Shown in pieces: positions 44,869 through 54,230 of a DNA stretch of 64,000 nucleotides; position 1 is the first letter of the stretch; each line of letters opens with the position of its first letter. A model generated the notes under the pieces. It was not told where the DNA came from and ran no database searches. It saw nothing but the letters and a program-made list of their open reading frames with translations. Made by a program: the position numbers and the translations under genes. Origin of the DNA: Defluviimonas sp. SAOS-178_SWC (GTDB taxonomy: Bacteria; Pseudomonadota; Alphaproteobacteria; Rhodobacterales; Rhodobacteraceae); the NCBI RefSeq assembly GCF_039830135.1, contig NZ_CP156081.1:1784001-1848000 (forward strand), read 5' to 3'.

Positions 44869-47697
44869 ATGAATTTCGCATCCCGCCTGACCCGTTGCCC
44901 GATCCCGTTCGATCCCGCCCGGATCGACGAGGTGCGCACGCGCTTCGCGTCCCTCGGCCCCGAGCTTCGCGCACTTCTGGAGGGGACGGCGGGGTGCAGC
45001 CCCTATCTCGCCGGCCTTATGGAGCGCGAGGCCGACTGGCTTGAAACCGCCCTTGCCGGGGCGCCCGAGGTCGTGCTCGACGCGGTCCTCGCCGAGGTTG
45101 GCGCGGCACCGCCCGATACGCTTGGCTCCGCGCTCCGGCAAGCCAAGGCGCGGGTGGCGCTTCTCGCGGGGCTTGCCGATCTCGGCGGGGTCTGGCCGCT
45201 GGAAGCAGTGACCGGTGCACTGACCCGGCTTGCCGATTGCGCGGTGGACAGGGCGCTCCGCACCCTCGTCGCCGACGAGATCAGGCGCGGCAAGGTGCCG
45301 GGTGCGGTGCCCGAGGATGCCGACACGGCGGCGGGGATCGTCGCCATCGCGATGGGCAAGATGGGGGCGGGGGAACTCAACTATTCCTCCGACATCGACC
45401 TCATCTGCCTGTTCGACGATGGCCGCTACGATCCCGGCGACGTGCAGGAGGCGCGGGCCGCCTTCATCCGGGTGGTCCGCAAGATGACCGCGCTCCTCTC
45501 CGACCTCACCGCCGACGGATATGTGTTCCGCACCGACCTGCGCCTGCGCCCCGACGCCTCGGTGACGCCGGTCTGCATCTCGATGGCGGCAGCGGAACAG
45601 TATTACGAGGCGCAGGGCCGCACCTGGGAACGCGCGGCCTATATCAAGGCGCGCGCCTCGGCCGGGGATATCGCGGCGGGGGAGCGGTTCCTCCATGCCC
45701 TCACCCCCTTCGTCTGGCGCCGGCACCTCGATTTCGCCGCGATCCAGGATGCGCACGACATGCGGCTCCGGATCCGCGACCACAAGGGATTGCATGGGCG
45801 CATCGTCCTCGAAGGCCACGACATGAAGCTCGGCGTCGGCGGCATCCGCGAAATCGAGTTCTTCACCCAGACCCGCCAGCTCATCGCCGGCGGCCGCGAC
45901 CCGGACCTCAGGGCCCGCGACACGGTCGGCGGGCTCGCCGCCCTTGCCGCGAAGGGCTGGGTGCCCGAGGCGGATGCGACCGAGCTGACTGCGCTCTACC
46001 GCGCGCACCGGGACGTGGAACACCGGGTGCAGATGGTCGGCGACGCCCAGACCCATGACCTGCCGGCGAATGCCGAGGGTTTCGATCGCATCGCGAGGAT
46101 GTCGGGCGAGGGCGATACCGGGCGTTTCCGCGCGGATCTTCTTGATCGGCTGACACGCGTTGCCGAGCTGACCGAAGGCTTTTTCGCCCCCGGCGAGGCG
46201 CGCGCCGAACCCGAGATGAGCGATGAGGCGCGCGACATCGTCGATGGCTGGCGGTCCTATCCGGCGCTCCGCTCCGAACGCGCGGTGACGATCTTCAAGC
46301 GGGTCCAGCCGGAGATCCTCACCCGGCTCGACCGGGCCGCGAGCCCGGCCGAGGCGCTGCGGCAGTTCGATGGCTTCCTGGCCGGACTGCCCGCCGGCGT
46401 TCAGCTCTTTTCTCTGTTCGAGGCCAATCCGCAGCTTATCGACCTTATTGTCGATGTCTGCGCAACGGCGCCCGGCCTCGCGGTCTATCTGTCGCGCAAT
46501 GCCGCCGTGCTCGACGCGGTGATCGGGGGCGATTTCTTCGCGCCCTGGCCGGGGACGGGGCCGCTGACCGCGCTTCTTGCCGAACGGCTGGCCACTGCTC
46601 GGGATTACGAGGCGCGGCTCATGGCGGCGCGGGTCTGGGCGCGCGAATGGCATTTCCGCATCGGCGTCCATCACCTGCGCGGGCTGATCGGCGCGAGCGC
46701 GGCCGGGCGCGAATATGCCGACCTTGCGGGTGCGGTGCTTGCCGCGCTCTGGCCGGTCGTGGTCGAGGAGTTCGCGGCCAAGCATGGCGCGCCGCCGGGG
46801 CGCGGGGCGGTGGTCCTCGGCATGGGATCGCTCGGGGCAGAGCGTCTGAACGCGGCCTCCGACCTCGACCTCATCGTGGTCTACGACGCGGCAGGCGTCG
46901 ATGCGTCGGACGGCAAGCGGCCGCTCGCCGCGCGGGCCTATTACGCGCGGCTGACGCAGGCGCTGGTGACGGCGCTGACGGCGCCGATGGCCGACGGGCG
47001 GCTCTACGAGGTCGACATGCGGCTTCGCCCCTCGGGGCGCCAGGGGCCGGTCGCGACCTCGATCCAGTCGTTCCGCGACTACCAGATGACGGAGGCCTGG
47101 ACCTGGGAACATCTCGCGCTGACCCGTGCCAGGCCGGTCGCGGGGGACCCGGACCTGGCAGACGAGGTCGAGGAGATCCGCCTCGCGGTTCTCGCCGCAA
47201 AGGGCGGCGCGCCGTCGGTCCTGTCGGACGTCGCGGAGATGCGGGACCGGATCTTCGCCGCCAAGGCGCCGGACGGCGCGTGGGAGGCGAAGATCGGTCC
47301 GGGGCGCTTGCAGGATATCGAGCTTCTGGCCCAGTCCTGCGCGCTTCGCGCTGCCTCTCCCGCGCGTCGGGTAGAGCCGCAGCTGCGCGCCGGGCTGCGC
47401 GCCGGCTTGCTGTCGAAAGAGGAAGAGGCGGCGCTTCAGGAAGCCTACAGGTTCCTTTGGCGGCTTCAGGCGGGGGGGCGGCTCCTGACCGAAAAGCCGC
47501 TCGACATGGACGCTGTCGGCGAGGGCGCGCGCGCATTCCTCATGCGCGAGACGGGGGCGTCGGATCTCGCCGGGATGGCGTCGCTGCTGGAGTGGCAGGT
47601 GGCGCAGGCCGCGGACATCATCGCCGCGACCCTCGGCATACCTGCGCGAGGGGTGGGTGAGGACGGACGGGACGGGGCCGGATGGGAAGGAAAGTGA
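44869..47697 (+). CDS. glnE: Bifunctional glutamine synthetase adenylyltransferase/adenylyl-removase
   Basis: 942-aa enzyme that switches glutamine synthetase off by adenylylation and on by removal, under PII control. There are two nucleotidyltransferase domains. The N-terminal one (~165-320) has AMGKMGAGELNYSSDIDLICLFD and RTDLRLRPDASVTPVCISM. The C-terminal one (~645-760) has LGMGSLGAERLNAASDLDLIVVYD and EVDMRLRPSGRQGPVATSIQSF. Each keeps the DxD metal motif. PII-linked helical regions lie between and after them. The stop overlaps the next ORF by 1 bp. Confidence 0.96.
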   Translation: MNFASRLTRCPIPFDPARIDEVRTRFASLGPELRALLEGTAGCSPYLAGLMEREADWLETALAGAPEVVLDAVLAEVGAAPPDTLGSALRQAKARVALLAGLADLGGVWPLEAVTGALTRLADCAVDRALRTLVADEIRRGKVPGAVPEDADTAAGIVAIAMGKMGAGELNYSSDIDLICLFDDGRYDPGDVQEARAAFIRVVRKMTALLSDLTADGYVFRTDLRLRPDASVTPVCISMAAAEQYYEAQGRTWERAAYIKARASAGDIAAGERFLHALTPFVWRRHLDFAAIQDAHDMRLRIRDHKGLHGRIVLEGHDMKLGVGGIREIEFFTQTRQLIAGGRDPDLRARDTVGGLAALAAKGWVPEADATELTALYRAHRDVEHRVQMVGDAQTHDLPANAEGFDRIARMSGEGDTGRFRADLLDRLTRVAELTEGFFAPGEARAEPEMSDEARDIVDGWRSYPALRSERAVTIFKRVQPEILTRLDRAASPAEALRQFDGFLAGLPAGVQLFSLFEANPQLIDLIVDVCATAPGLAVYLSRNAAVLDAVIGGDFFAPWPGTGPLTALLAERLATARDYEARLMAARVWAREWHFRIGVHHLRGLIGASAAGREYADLAGAVLAALWPVVVEEFAAKHGAPPGRGAVVLGMGSLGAERLNAASDLDLIVVYDAAGVDASDGKRPLAARAYYARLTQALVTALTAPMADGRLYEVDMRLRPSGRQGPVATSIQSFRDYQMTEAWTWEHLALTRARPVAGDPDLADEVEEIRLAVLAAKGGAPSVLSDVAEMRDRIFAAKAPDGAWEAKIGPGRLQDIELLAQSCALRAASPARRVEPQLRAGLRAGLLSKEEEAALQEAYRFLWRLQAGGRLLTEKPLDMDAVGEGARAFLMRETGASDLAGMASLLEWQVAQAADIIAATLGIPARGVGEDGRDGAGWEGK

Positions 47698-47981
47698 TGG
47701 ATCTGACGGTTGCCGACCCCAAGGGGCTGATCCGGGAAAGCTATGCGATCGAGGGGATCAGCCTCGGCGAATGCCGGTCGATCTTCCTCGACTGGGCGCT
47801 CAGCCTCGCCGCCGGGACTGACACGCGCGAGGCGCTGCGCGTCCTCATTTCCCATTACCCGCCCGGCGCGCTCGGGCATCCGATGAACGGGGTGCTGACC
47901 GCCGGTCTTGCCGCCCCGCCGAAGCCCGCGCGCCGTGGCGGCCGCGCGGCACGGATCGCGCCGGACGCGGGAACCCGGTAA
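47697..47981 (+). CDS. Small conserved hypothetical protein coupled to glnE
   Basis: 94-aa protein. Its ATG overlaps the last base of the glnE stop (TGATG) with GGAAAG upstream, so it is translationally coupled. It is soluble, acidic in the first part (DLTVADPKGLIRESYAIEGISLGECRSIFLDWALSL) and basic at the end (PPKPARRGGRAARIAP). I know no named domain. The coupling suggests a link to nitrogen control, but this is only inferred from position. Confidence 0.75.
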   Translation: MDLTVADPKGLIRESYAIEGISLGECRSIFLDWALSLAAGTDTREALRVLISHYPPGALGHPMNGVLTAGLAAPPKPARRGGRAARIAPDAGTR

Positions 47982-48139
47982 CCCGACTCGGCGTCGTAAG
48001 GCCTTGCCACGTCGAAGATCCCGGGCCACGCAACCGTCGAATTTCCCGGATTTCGCCGCGCGAACACCGCAGCCGCGCCATCCCGTCGCCCGTTTGCGCC
48101 CGCATCCTGTGACCGTGCGGGGTGCGTGGTGACGGTATT

Positions 48140-48610
48140 ATGCGGAATTATCATCCGATCCGACTGTTTGTACTGACATTCCTGCCGGGCGCAAGCTCAG
48201 CCCTGCTTCTCGGCCTTCTCGCCACGGCGAGTGCGCCGTCCCTCGCACCGGTGGTACTCTTGTCCTTCGGATTCCTCGCCTTCGCGCTGGCGGTGGGGTT
48301 CGCGGCCAAGCCGCCAAGACCACGGCGTGACGGTTCAGGTCGGGCCGGTCCCGTCCTGGCGCTTCTGGAGTTGCGGCGCAACCGCTGCCGATATGCCTTC
48401 GTCTTCGCGGCCGCCGCCGCTGGCTTCGCGGCTCTGGCACTCCGCCTCGCATTGGTACTGGGGATCGAGGTGCCGTTCGTGGTCAATACCGGGCACGTTC
48501 TTCTCACGCTCGCGGTGCTGTTCGTCTCGGCCTGGATCCAGATCGGCGAAGCCGCCTGTTCCACCGGTGCGGTGCGGCGCGCCTTTCTCGGCCATCGCGG
48601 CGAGGAGTGA
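48140..48610 (+). CDS. Hypothetical four-helix membrane protein
   Basis: 156-aa protein with four hydrophobic segments (~10-32, ~38-58, ~85-110 and ~118-142) and a basic loop ([14 protein letters not shown]) between the second and third. I recognise no family. The ATG at 48140 has no clear ribosome site; GTG at 48122 in the same frame is an alternative. The first ~60 bases are lower in GC than the neighbours. It follows glnE and the 94-aa ORF on the same strand after a 158-bp gap. Confidence 0.6.
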   Translation: MRNYHPIRLFVLTFLPGASSALLLGLLATASAPSLAPVVLLSFGFLAFALAVGFAAKPPRPRRDGSGRAGPVLALLELRRNRCRYAFVFAAAAAGFAALALRLALVLGIEVPFVVNTGHVLLTLAVLFVSAWIQIGEAACSTGAVRRAFLGHRGEE

Positions 48611-48650
48611 GCGGCGAACCCCTGCGGCCGGCGACGGGCCCGGGGTTCGC

Positions 48651-49292
48651 TCAGCGTGGCAATTCCGATGCCGTGCGGGCCAGCGCCTCGATCGCGGCCC
48701 AGTCGCCTGCCGCTACGAGATCCTTGGGCGCGACCCAGCTTCCGCCGACACAGAGGACATTGGCGAGCCGGAGGTAGTCGGCGACGTTCCCGGGGCCGAT
48801 GCCGCCGGTGGGGCAGAACCGCACCTGCGGGATCGGCGCGCCGATCGAGGCAAGCGCCAGCGCCCCGCCCGAAGCCTCGGCGGGGAAGAATTTCTGCACG
48901 GTGTAGCCCTTTTCGAGCAGCGCCATGACCTCGGTCGCCGTGGCGGCCCCCGGCAGGAGCGGCAGATTCTCCGCCTCGCAGGCGGCGAGAAGCCGGTCTG
49001 TCGCGCCCGGCGAGACGCCGAACCGCGCGCCGGCTGCTTTCGCGGCCTTCACATCGGCGGGCGTGAGCAGAGTGCCGGCGCCGACCATCCCGCCCGGCAC
49101 CTCGGCCATCGCACGGATCGCGTCGAGCGCGGCCGGGGTGCGAAGCGTGACCTCGAGCGCTGGAAGTCCGCCCGCGACGAGCGCGCGGGCGAGGGGGGCG
49201 GCATCCTCGACGCGCTCGATCACGAGGACGGGGACGACCGGGGCGAGCGCGCAGATCCCGGCGGCGTGGCGGCTTTGTTCGGCTGGGGTCAT
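48651..49292 (-). CDS. eda: 2-dehydro-3-deoxy-phosphogluconate (KDPG) aldolase
   Basis: 213-aa class I aldolase that splits KDPG to pyruvate and glyceraldehyde 3-phosphate, the second step unique to the Entner-Doudoroff pathway. Motifs are [29 protein letters not shown] with catalytic Glu, VGAGTLL, and [12 protein letters not shown] with the Schiff-base Lys. [16 protein letters not shown] lies near the end. AAGGA precedes the ATG. It is 80 bp downstream of edd on the same strand. Confidence 0.95.
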   Translation of the reverse strand: MTPAEQSRHAAGICALAPVVPVLVIERVEDAAPLARALVAGGLPALEVTLRTPAALDAIRAMAEVPGGMVGAGTLLTPADVKAAKAAGARFGVSPGATDRLLAACEAENLPLLPGAATATEVMALLEKGYTVQKFFPAEASGGALALASIGAPIPQVRFCPTGGIGPGNVADYLRLANVLCVGGSWVAPKDLVAAGDWAAIEALARTASELPR

Positions 49293-49328
49293 CGCATCGT
49301 CCTTTCGGTCGCTTGGGCGGGGAGGGCG

Positions 49329-49366
49329 GTTGCCTCCGGCGGGAATATTTGGAGCAAGATGAAGGG
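49329..49366 (+). repeat. Dispersed intergenic repeat, copy 5
   Basis: Reads TTGCCTCCGGCGGGAATATT, then TGGAGCAAGATGAAGGG. It fills nearly half of the 80-bp gap between edd and eda, in the orientation opposite to those genes. Confidence 0.65.
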
Positions 49367-49372
49367 CATAAG

Positions 49373-51193
49373 TCAAAAGAGCGCCGAGGCGCCTTCGGTG
49401 GCTGGGCCGACATTGCGGCGGAAGGCTTCGAAAAGTTCGCGGCCGGTGCCGTGGCGGTTCGCGGAGAGGTCGGGAACCAGGGGCGCGCGGGCGGCGAGGT
49501 CGATGCCCGTCGCGTCGAGCGTTCCGGCCGTCGCGTCGAGCCGGACGATGTCGCCGTCCCGGAGCCGCGACAGGGGGCCGCCGCACGCGGCCTCGGGGCT
49601 GACATGGATCGCCGCCGGCACCTTTCCGGACGCCCCGGACATGCGCCCGTCGGTGACGAGCGCCACCTTTAGCCCGCGGCCGAGGAGGACCGACAGGATC
49701 GGCGTCAGCGAATGGAGTTCCGGCATCCCGTTCGCCTGCGGCCCCTGGAAGCGGACGACGACGACGGTGTCGGAGGTGAATTCATCACGCTGGAAGGCCG
49801 CCTTGACCTCATCCTGGCTGGAGAAGAGGCGCGCGGGGGCCTCGATCACCCGGTGTTCTTCGGCGACGGCCGAGATCTTGATGACGGCACGGCCGAGATT
49901 GCCGGTCAGTTCCTTCAGCCCGCCCGAGGCGGCGAAGGGATCGCCGGCCGGGCGCAGGATACGGTCGTTCAGGCTTTCCTTGGGGCCGGCGCGCCAGCCG
50001 AGGCTGCCGCCGGTCAGGACGGGTTCCTCGGCGTATCGCGCAAGACCGTCGCCCGCGACCGTGCGGACATCGGGGTGGAGCAGACCGGCGTCGAGAAGCT
50101 CCCCCACCATATAGGCGAGCCCGCCCGCAGCGTGGAAGTGGTTCACATCCGCCAGCCCGTTCGGATAGACCTTGGCCATCAAGGGGACGATCCCCGAGAT
50201 CGCGTCGAAATCCTCAAGCTCCAGCAGCACACCCGCCGCCCGCGCCATTGCCGGCAGATGCAGGATCAGGTTGGTCGAGCCGCCGGTCGCCATCAGCCCG
50301 ACGATGCCGTTGACGAAGGCGCGCTCGTCGAGGATCTCCCCGGCCGGACGGTAGTCGTTGCCGAGCGCGGTGATTGCCGCGGCGCGCTCCACCGCCGCCG
50401 CCGTCAGCGCCTCGCGCAAGGGGGTGCCGGGGTTGACGAAGCTCGCCCCCGGCAGGTGGAGGCCCATGAATTCCATCAGCATCTGGTTGGTGTTGGCGGT
50501 GCCGTAGAAGGTACAGGTGCCGGGGCCGTGGTAGGAGGCCATCTCGGCCTCCATGAGCTTGTCGCGCCCCACCTCGCCCGCGGCGAATTGCTGGCGGACC
50601 CTCGATTTCTCGTCATTTGGCATGCCCGAGGTCATCGGTCCCGCCGGGACGAAGACCGCCGGGACATGGCCGAAGGTCGCCGCCGCGATCACGAGGCCCG
50701 GCACGATCTTGTCGCAGACCCCGAGATAAAGCGCCGCGTCGAAGCAGTTGTGGCTGAGCGCCACGCCCGCCGCGAGCGCGATCACGTCGCGCGAGAAGAG
50801 CGACAGTTCCATTCCGGCGCGGCCTTGCGTGACCCCGTCGCACATCGCCGGCACGCCGCCCGCCACCTGCGCGGTGGCGCCCGCCTTGCGCGCGGCGGCG
50901 CGGATCAGTTTGGGGTAGTCCTCGAAAGGCTGATGGGCGGAGAGCATGTCGTTGTAGGCCGTCACCACCCCCAGATTGGGCGCCCGTCCGCCCGCGAGCT
51001 CGGCCTTGTCATCGCCCATCGCGGCATAGGCATGGGCCTGGTTGCCGCAGCTCAGATGCGCCCGGGCCGGGCCGTCCTCGGCAGCGCGCCGGATGCGGTC
51101 GAGATAGGCGGCGCGGGAGGTGGCCGAGCGGGCGCGGATGCGGTCGGTGATCTCGGTAAGGCGGGGGCTGACGGGACGCGGGTTGGCGGGCAT
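49373..51193 (-). CDS. edd: Phosphogluconate dehydratase
   Basis: 606-aa IlvD/Edd-family Fe-S dehydratase that makes KDPG from 6-phosphogluconate, the first unique step of the Entner-Doudoroff pathway. Motifs are [42 protein letters not shown] with a cluster Cys, [20 protein letters not shown] with two more Cys, [22 protein letters not shown] and [24 protein letters not shown]. The ATG follows GAGGAG. A perfect 20-bp palindrome lies about 60 bp upstream, suggesting sugar-acid-responsive repression of edd-eda. Confidence 0.96.
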   Translation of the reverse strand: MPANPRPVSPRLTEITDRIRARSATSRAAYLDRIRRAAEDGPARAHLSCGNQAHAYAAMGDDKAELAGGRAPNLGVVTAYNDMLSAHQPFEDYPKLIRAAARKAGATAQVAGGVPAMCDGVTQGRAGMELSLFSRDVIALAAGVALSHNCFDAALYLGVCDKIVPGLVIAAATFGHVPAVFVPAGPMTSGMPNDEKSRVRQQFAAGEVGRDKLMEAEMASYHGPGTCTFYGTANTNQMLMEFMGLHLPGASFVNPGTPLREALTAAAVERAAAITALGNDYRPAGEILDERAFVNGIVGLMATGGSTNLILHLPAMARAAGVLLELEDFDAISGIVPLMAKVYPNGLADVNHFHAAGGLAYMVGELLDAGLLHPDVRTVAGDGLARYAEEPVLTGGSLGWRAGPKESLNDRILRPAGDPFAASGGLKELTGNLGRAVIKISAVAEEHRVIEAPARLFSSQDEVKAAFQRDEFTSDTVVVVRFQGPQANGMPELHSLTPILSVLLGRGLKVALVTDGRMSGASGKVPAAIHVSPEAACGGPLSRLRDGDIVRLDATAGTLDATGIDLAARAPLVPDLSANRHGTGRELFEAFRRNVGPATEGASALF

Positions 51194-51254
51194 GGCTTTA
51201 CTCCTCGGCTGTCCGGATCCGGGTGGACATGGCGGCGGGTTCGGCTCTAGCACA

Positions 51255-51274
51255 TGTTGTTAGCGCTAACAACA
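51255..51274 (-). promoter_or_regulatory. Perfect 20-bp palindromic operator upstream of edd
   Basis: TGTTGTTAGCGCTAACAACA, perfectly self-complementary, 62 bp before the edd start. The core TGTTAGCGCTAACA has the form of LacI-family operators, with a central CG. It is probably the repressor site for edd-eda. The regulator gene is not in the window. Confidence 0.8.
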
Positions 51275-51408
51275 GAAAGCTCCGGGCCGATGCGCACCGG
51301 TGCAGCCATGCCGGGCGCACATGGCGGGGTTTCGGATCTGTTCGTAGTGCTGCGCCGCAGCATCACCTAGCTTTGATATCAATGATAGCGTAATCAAAGG
51401 AGCCTGAC

Positions 51409-51579
51409 ATGGCCTCCCAAATCAAGACTGAAATGCCGAAAGCGGTGGATATCAATGCCGTCGTGATCGCCGCGCGCGCCCGGCAGTCCGAGGCTGTGGC
51501 CGAACTGCTGCGTGACGCCGGCCGTGGGATCCTGCGCCTGTGGGCGCGGCTCCATACCCGGAGTCAGGCGGCGCACTGA
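51409..51579 (+). CDS. 56-aa hypothetical protein
   Basis: 56 codons from ATG at 51409 to TGA at 51579, with AAAGGAG 7 bp upstream and a strong terminator right after. The sequence is basic and helical (VVIAARARQSEAVAELLRDAGRGILRLWARLH). It loosely resembles the small Arg-rich RSP_7527 or YjiS/DUF1127-like proteins of Rhodobacteraceae, without a firm match. Expression evidence is good from the signals around it. The region upstream contains TTTGATATCAATGATAGCGT. Confidence 0.65.
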   Translation: MASQIKTEMPKAVDINAVVIAARARQSEAVAELLRDAGRGILRLWARLHTRSQAAH

Positions 51580-51601
51580 TCCGCAGGATTGCTCGGTCGA
51601 T

Positions 51602-51636
51602 GCCCCCGGCTGAAAGGCCGGGGGCGCTGCTTTTTT
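51602..51636 (+). terminator. Rho-independent terminator of the 56-aa ORF
   Basis: Perfect 9-bp stem GCCCCCGGC/GCCGGGGGC with TGAAAG loop, followed by GCTGCTTTTTT, 23 bp after the stop codon. Confidence 0.85.
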
Positions 51637-51707
51637 GGCACTCCGCTCTTCCGTCGCGACCGCCTTGGGGCTAGGTGTCTGACACCCTTTTCAGACGGAC
51701 GCGCCAG

Positions 51708-52910
51708 ATGACCGACGCCCATGACATGCCTACCGTCCGCCTCCGGCCCAAGGCCGAGGTGCGCGCGATCCGCCACGGATTTCCCTGGGTCTATGCCGAC
51801 GAGCTGGTGACCGACCGGCGCACGCAAGCGCTCGCCCCCGGCGCCATCGCGCGGCTGGAGGACGCAGAGCGCCATCCGCTTGGCATCGTCACGGTCAATC
51901 CGAAGTCGAAGATCATCGCCCGGATGCTCGACCGCGATCCGGCGGCGGTGATCGACGGCGGCTGGATCGCGGCACGGCTGGCCCGTGCGCTTTCGCTGCG
52001 CGAACGGCTCTACGGGGCGCCCTTCTACCGGCTTGTCCATGCCGAGGCGGACGGGCTTCCGGGCGTCGTGATCGACCGTTTCGGCGATGCGGCGGTGGTG
52101 CAACCGAACGCGGCCTGGGCCGAGGCGATGATCGGCGACCTCGCGGACGCGCTCGCCTCCGTCGCCGGCGTCACGACGATCATCAAGAACGGAACCGGCC
52201 GCGCGCGGGGCCTGGAAGGATTGTCGGAGGAGACGCAGATCCTTTCAGGGGCACTCGATGGTCCGGTTCCGGTGCCGATGAATGGCGCCACCTACATGGC
52301 CGACCTTCTCGGCGGGCAGAAGACCGGGCTTTTCTTCGATCAGCGCCCGAACCACGCCTTCGCGGCGTCGCTGGCCAGGGGGGCGCGGGTTCTCGACGTC
52401 TTTTCCCATGTCGGCGGGTTCTCGCTCGCGGCGCTCGCGGCGGGGGCAGAGCGCGCGCTTGCGGTCGATGCCTCTGCGTCGGCGCTTGAGCTTGCGGAAG
52501 CCGGGGCAGGGGCGTCTGGCAGGGCCGACCGTTTCACGACGCGCAAGGGCGATGCCTTTGCGGTGATGGAGGCACTGGCGGAGGAAGGGGCGGTCTTCGA
52601 TCTCGTGGTCTGCGATCCGCCGGCCTTCGCGCCGTCGAAGCCGGCGCTTCAGGCCGGGCTCCGTGCCTATGAGCGGGTGGCGAAGCTCGCCGCGCCGCTC
52701 GTGGCGCCGGGGGGCTTTCTCGGGCTCTGTTCCTGCTCTCATGCGGCCGATCTCGCGCAGTTCCGCAATGCCTCAGCGCGCGGCATCGGGCGCGGCGGGC
52801 GGCGGGGACAACTGCTCCACACCGGATTTGCCGGGCCCGATCACCCGCAATTGCCGCAACTGGCCGAGAGCGGTTACCTGAAGGCGCTCTTCTTCCGGCT
52901 CGACGGATGA
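51708..52910 (+). CDS. RlmI-like class I rRNA methyltransferase (PUA + SAM domain)
   Basis: 400-aa protein. The N-terminal PUA-like part (~5-85, VRLRPKAEVRAIRHGFPWVYADE) is followed by a Rossmann SAM domain (~190-390) with GGQKTGLFFDQRPNH, VLDVFSHVGGFSLAALAAGA (SAM loop), VVCDPPAFAPSK and SCSHAADL. This is the layout of RlmI, which makes m5C in 23S rRNA. The catalytic Cys would be in LCSCSHA. Start choice is unsure: GTG 51675, ATG 51708 and ATG 51726 are all in frame, none with a strong ribosome site. The next gene overlaps its stop. Confidence 0.85.
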   Translation: MTDAHDMPTVRLRPKAEVRAIRHGFPWVYADELVTDRRTQALAPGAIARLEDAERHPLGIVTVNPKSKIIARMLDRDPAAVIDGGWIAARLARALSLRERLYGAPFYRLVHAEADGLPGVVIDRFGDAAVVQPNAAWAEAMIGDLADALASVAGVTTIIKNGTGRARGLEGLSEETQILSGALDGPVPVPMNGATYMADLLGGQKTGLFFDQRPNHAFAASLARGARVLDVFSHVGGFSLAALAAGAERALAVDASASALELAEAGAGASGRADRFTTRKGDAFAVMEALAEEGAVFDLVVCDPPAFAPSKPALQAGLRAYERVAKLAAPLVAPGGFLGLCSCSHAADLAQFRNASARGIGRGGRRGQLLHTGFAGPDHPQLPQLAESGYLKALFFRLDG

Positions 52911-53449
52911 AGGTGCTGCTGGACGCCTGCGTCCTCTATCCGACGGTCCTGCGCGAGATCCTCATCGGGGTCGCGCGGGCGGGGCTTTTCACCCCGCTCT
53001 GGTCGGAGCGCATTCTGGAGGAATGGGCGCGGGCGACGGTGAAGCTTGGCCCCGGCGCCGAACTGGTGGCGCGGGGCGAGATCGCCGCGCTCCGGGCCGA
53101 GTTCCCGAAGGCCGCCGTGGCGCCGCGCGAGGGGCTGGAAGCGCGGCTCTGGCTGCCCGACCCGGCCGATATCCACGTTCTCGCCGCCGCCATCGCCGGC
53201 AATGCCGACCAGATCCTGACCTTCAACGCCGCCGATTTTCCGCGCAACACGCTCGGCGAGGAAGGGCTTCGGCGCGAAGACCCCGACGCGTTTCTCCTGT
53301 CGCTCTGGAATGACCGTCCCGAGGCGATCAAGGGCGTTGTCGAGGCGGTGCGGGCGGAGGCGGAGCGTCTGTCGGGCGAGGCTCAGCCCCTTCGTCCGCT
53401 TCTCAAGCGCGCCCGCCTGCCGCGCCTTGGCAAGGCGCTTGACCGCTGA
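52907..53449 (+). CDS. PIN-domain protein (RSP_2648-like)
   Basis: 180-aa PIN-fold protein. Acidic metal-binding residues are seen in KVLLDACVLYPT (Asp), ILEEWARA (Glu), LPDPADIHVLAAAIAGNADQILTFNAADFP (Asp residues). The ATG overlaps the stop of the methyltransferase gene (ATGA), so the two are translationally coupled. There is no antitoxin-like small gene beside it, which argues against a classical VapBC toxin. Resemblance to RSP_2648 of Rhodobacter sphaeroides is from memory of the family. Its possible role is RNA cleavage or processing tied to the rRNA methyltransferase. Confidence 0.82.
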   Translation: MKVLLDACVLYPTVLREILIGVARAGLFTPLWSERILEEWARATVKLGPGAELVARGEIAALRAEFPKAAVAPREGLEARLWLPDPADIHVLAAAIAGNADQILTFNAADFPRNTLGEEGLRREDPDAFLLSLWNDRPEAIKGVVEAVRAEAERLSGEAQPLRPLLKRARLPRLGKALDR

Positions 53450-53510
53450 TCCGCCAGGCGGCGAGGCCCGCATGCAGGCGACGTGATCCGACGCGGTTAT
53501 TGCGCCTGCC

Positions 53511-54200
53511 TTACGGCGTCACGCCCCATTTCCGCTCGTTCGCGACGATCGCGGCGATCCGGTCCTCGGTCTTCGGATGGCTCATCAGCCAGGCCGGGCT
53601 ACCCGCGCCGCCCATGCCGGTCAGGTGGCCGAGCTTGTCGAACAGCGACTTCTGCGGCCCGGTCCCGATCCCGGCCTTGACGAGAAGCGCCGAGGCCCAC
53701 TCGTCCGCCTCGTATTCGTCTTGGCGGCTGAGCCGCGCGGCGAGAAGCGAGGTGACGAGCCCGGCGAGCCAGACGCCGATGCCGGGCAGAAGGCGGCCGA
53801 GCACCGTCGCCAGCAGCACCCGGATCGCGTTCTGGCCGGTGAAGTCGATCATCCGCCGCCGGGAATGGCCGAGGGCGACATGTCCAAGCTCATGGGCGAT
53901 GACGCTGGCCAGTTCCTCGGCTGTCACCGCGCCCTCGCGGAACTTCTGGTAAAAACCGCGCGTCAGGAAGATCCGGCCATCTGGTGCCGCAAGCCCGTTC
54001 ACCGGCGCGATCTCGTAGATATGAACCGGCACGCGTGCCACACCGAGCGCCTTTGCCAGCCGCGACGTCACGGCGAGAAGTGCCGGGTCCGCGAGCGGCG
54101 AGGAGCGGGCATCAAGCTCGCGCGCCGTCCGCCAGGCCGAGAAGCGCCAGCAGGCGAGGGCGTAGAGGAGGGCCAGGAGGATGGGCAGGAATCTCAGCAT
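53511..54200 (-). CDS. M48-family zinc metalloprotease
   Basis: 229-aa membrane-anchored peptidase. The N-terminal helix (~3-20) precedes the catalytic domain with VIAHELGHVALGHS (HExxH) near residue 105. A hydrophobic segment follows (IRVLLATVLGRLLPGIGVWLAGLVTSLL), and the downstream Glu ligand is in DEYEADEWA. The C-terminal SHPKTEDRI is typical of M48 (HtpX/Oma1-like). The active site probably faces the periplasm. It is last in the minus-strand run that begins at moxR, 30 bp after the DedA gene. Confidence 0.92.
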   Translation of the reverse strand: MLRFLPILLALLYALACWRFSAWRTARELDARSSPLADPALLAVTSRLAKALGVARVPVHIYEIAPVNGLAAPDGRIFLTRGFYQKFREGAVTAEELASVIAHELGHVALGHSRRRMIDFTGQNAIRVLLATVLGRLLPGIGVWLAGLVTSLLAARLSRQDEYEADEWASALLVKAGIGTGPQKSLFDKLGHLTGMGGAGSPAWLMSHPKTEDRIAAIVANERKWGVTP

Positions 54201-54230
54201 GGCACCAATATGGGCATTCCCGCCCGCCGC

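Noticed and set aside
51375..51405. FNR box upstream of the 56-aa ORF
   Set aside because: TTGATATCAA has no 4-bp spacer and TGAT-N6-ATCA has too long a spacer, so neither matches TTGAT-N4-ATCAA.
52907..53449. VapC toxin of a toxin-antitoxin pair
   Set aside because: The PIN domain is present, but the upstream coupled gene is a large rRNA methyltransferase and there is no small antitoxin gene on either side.
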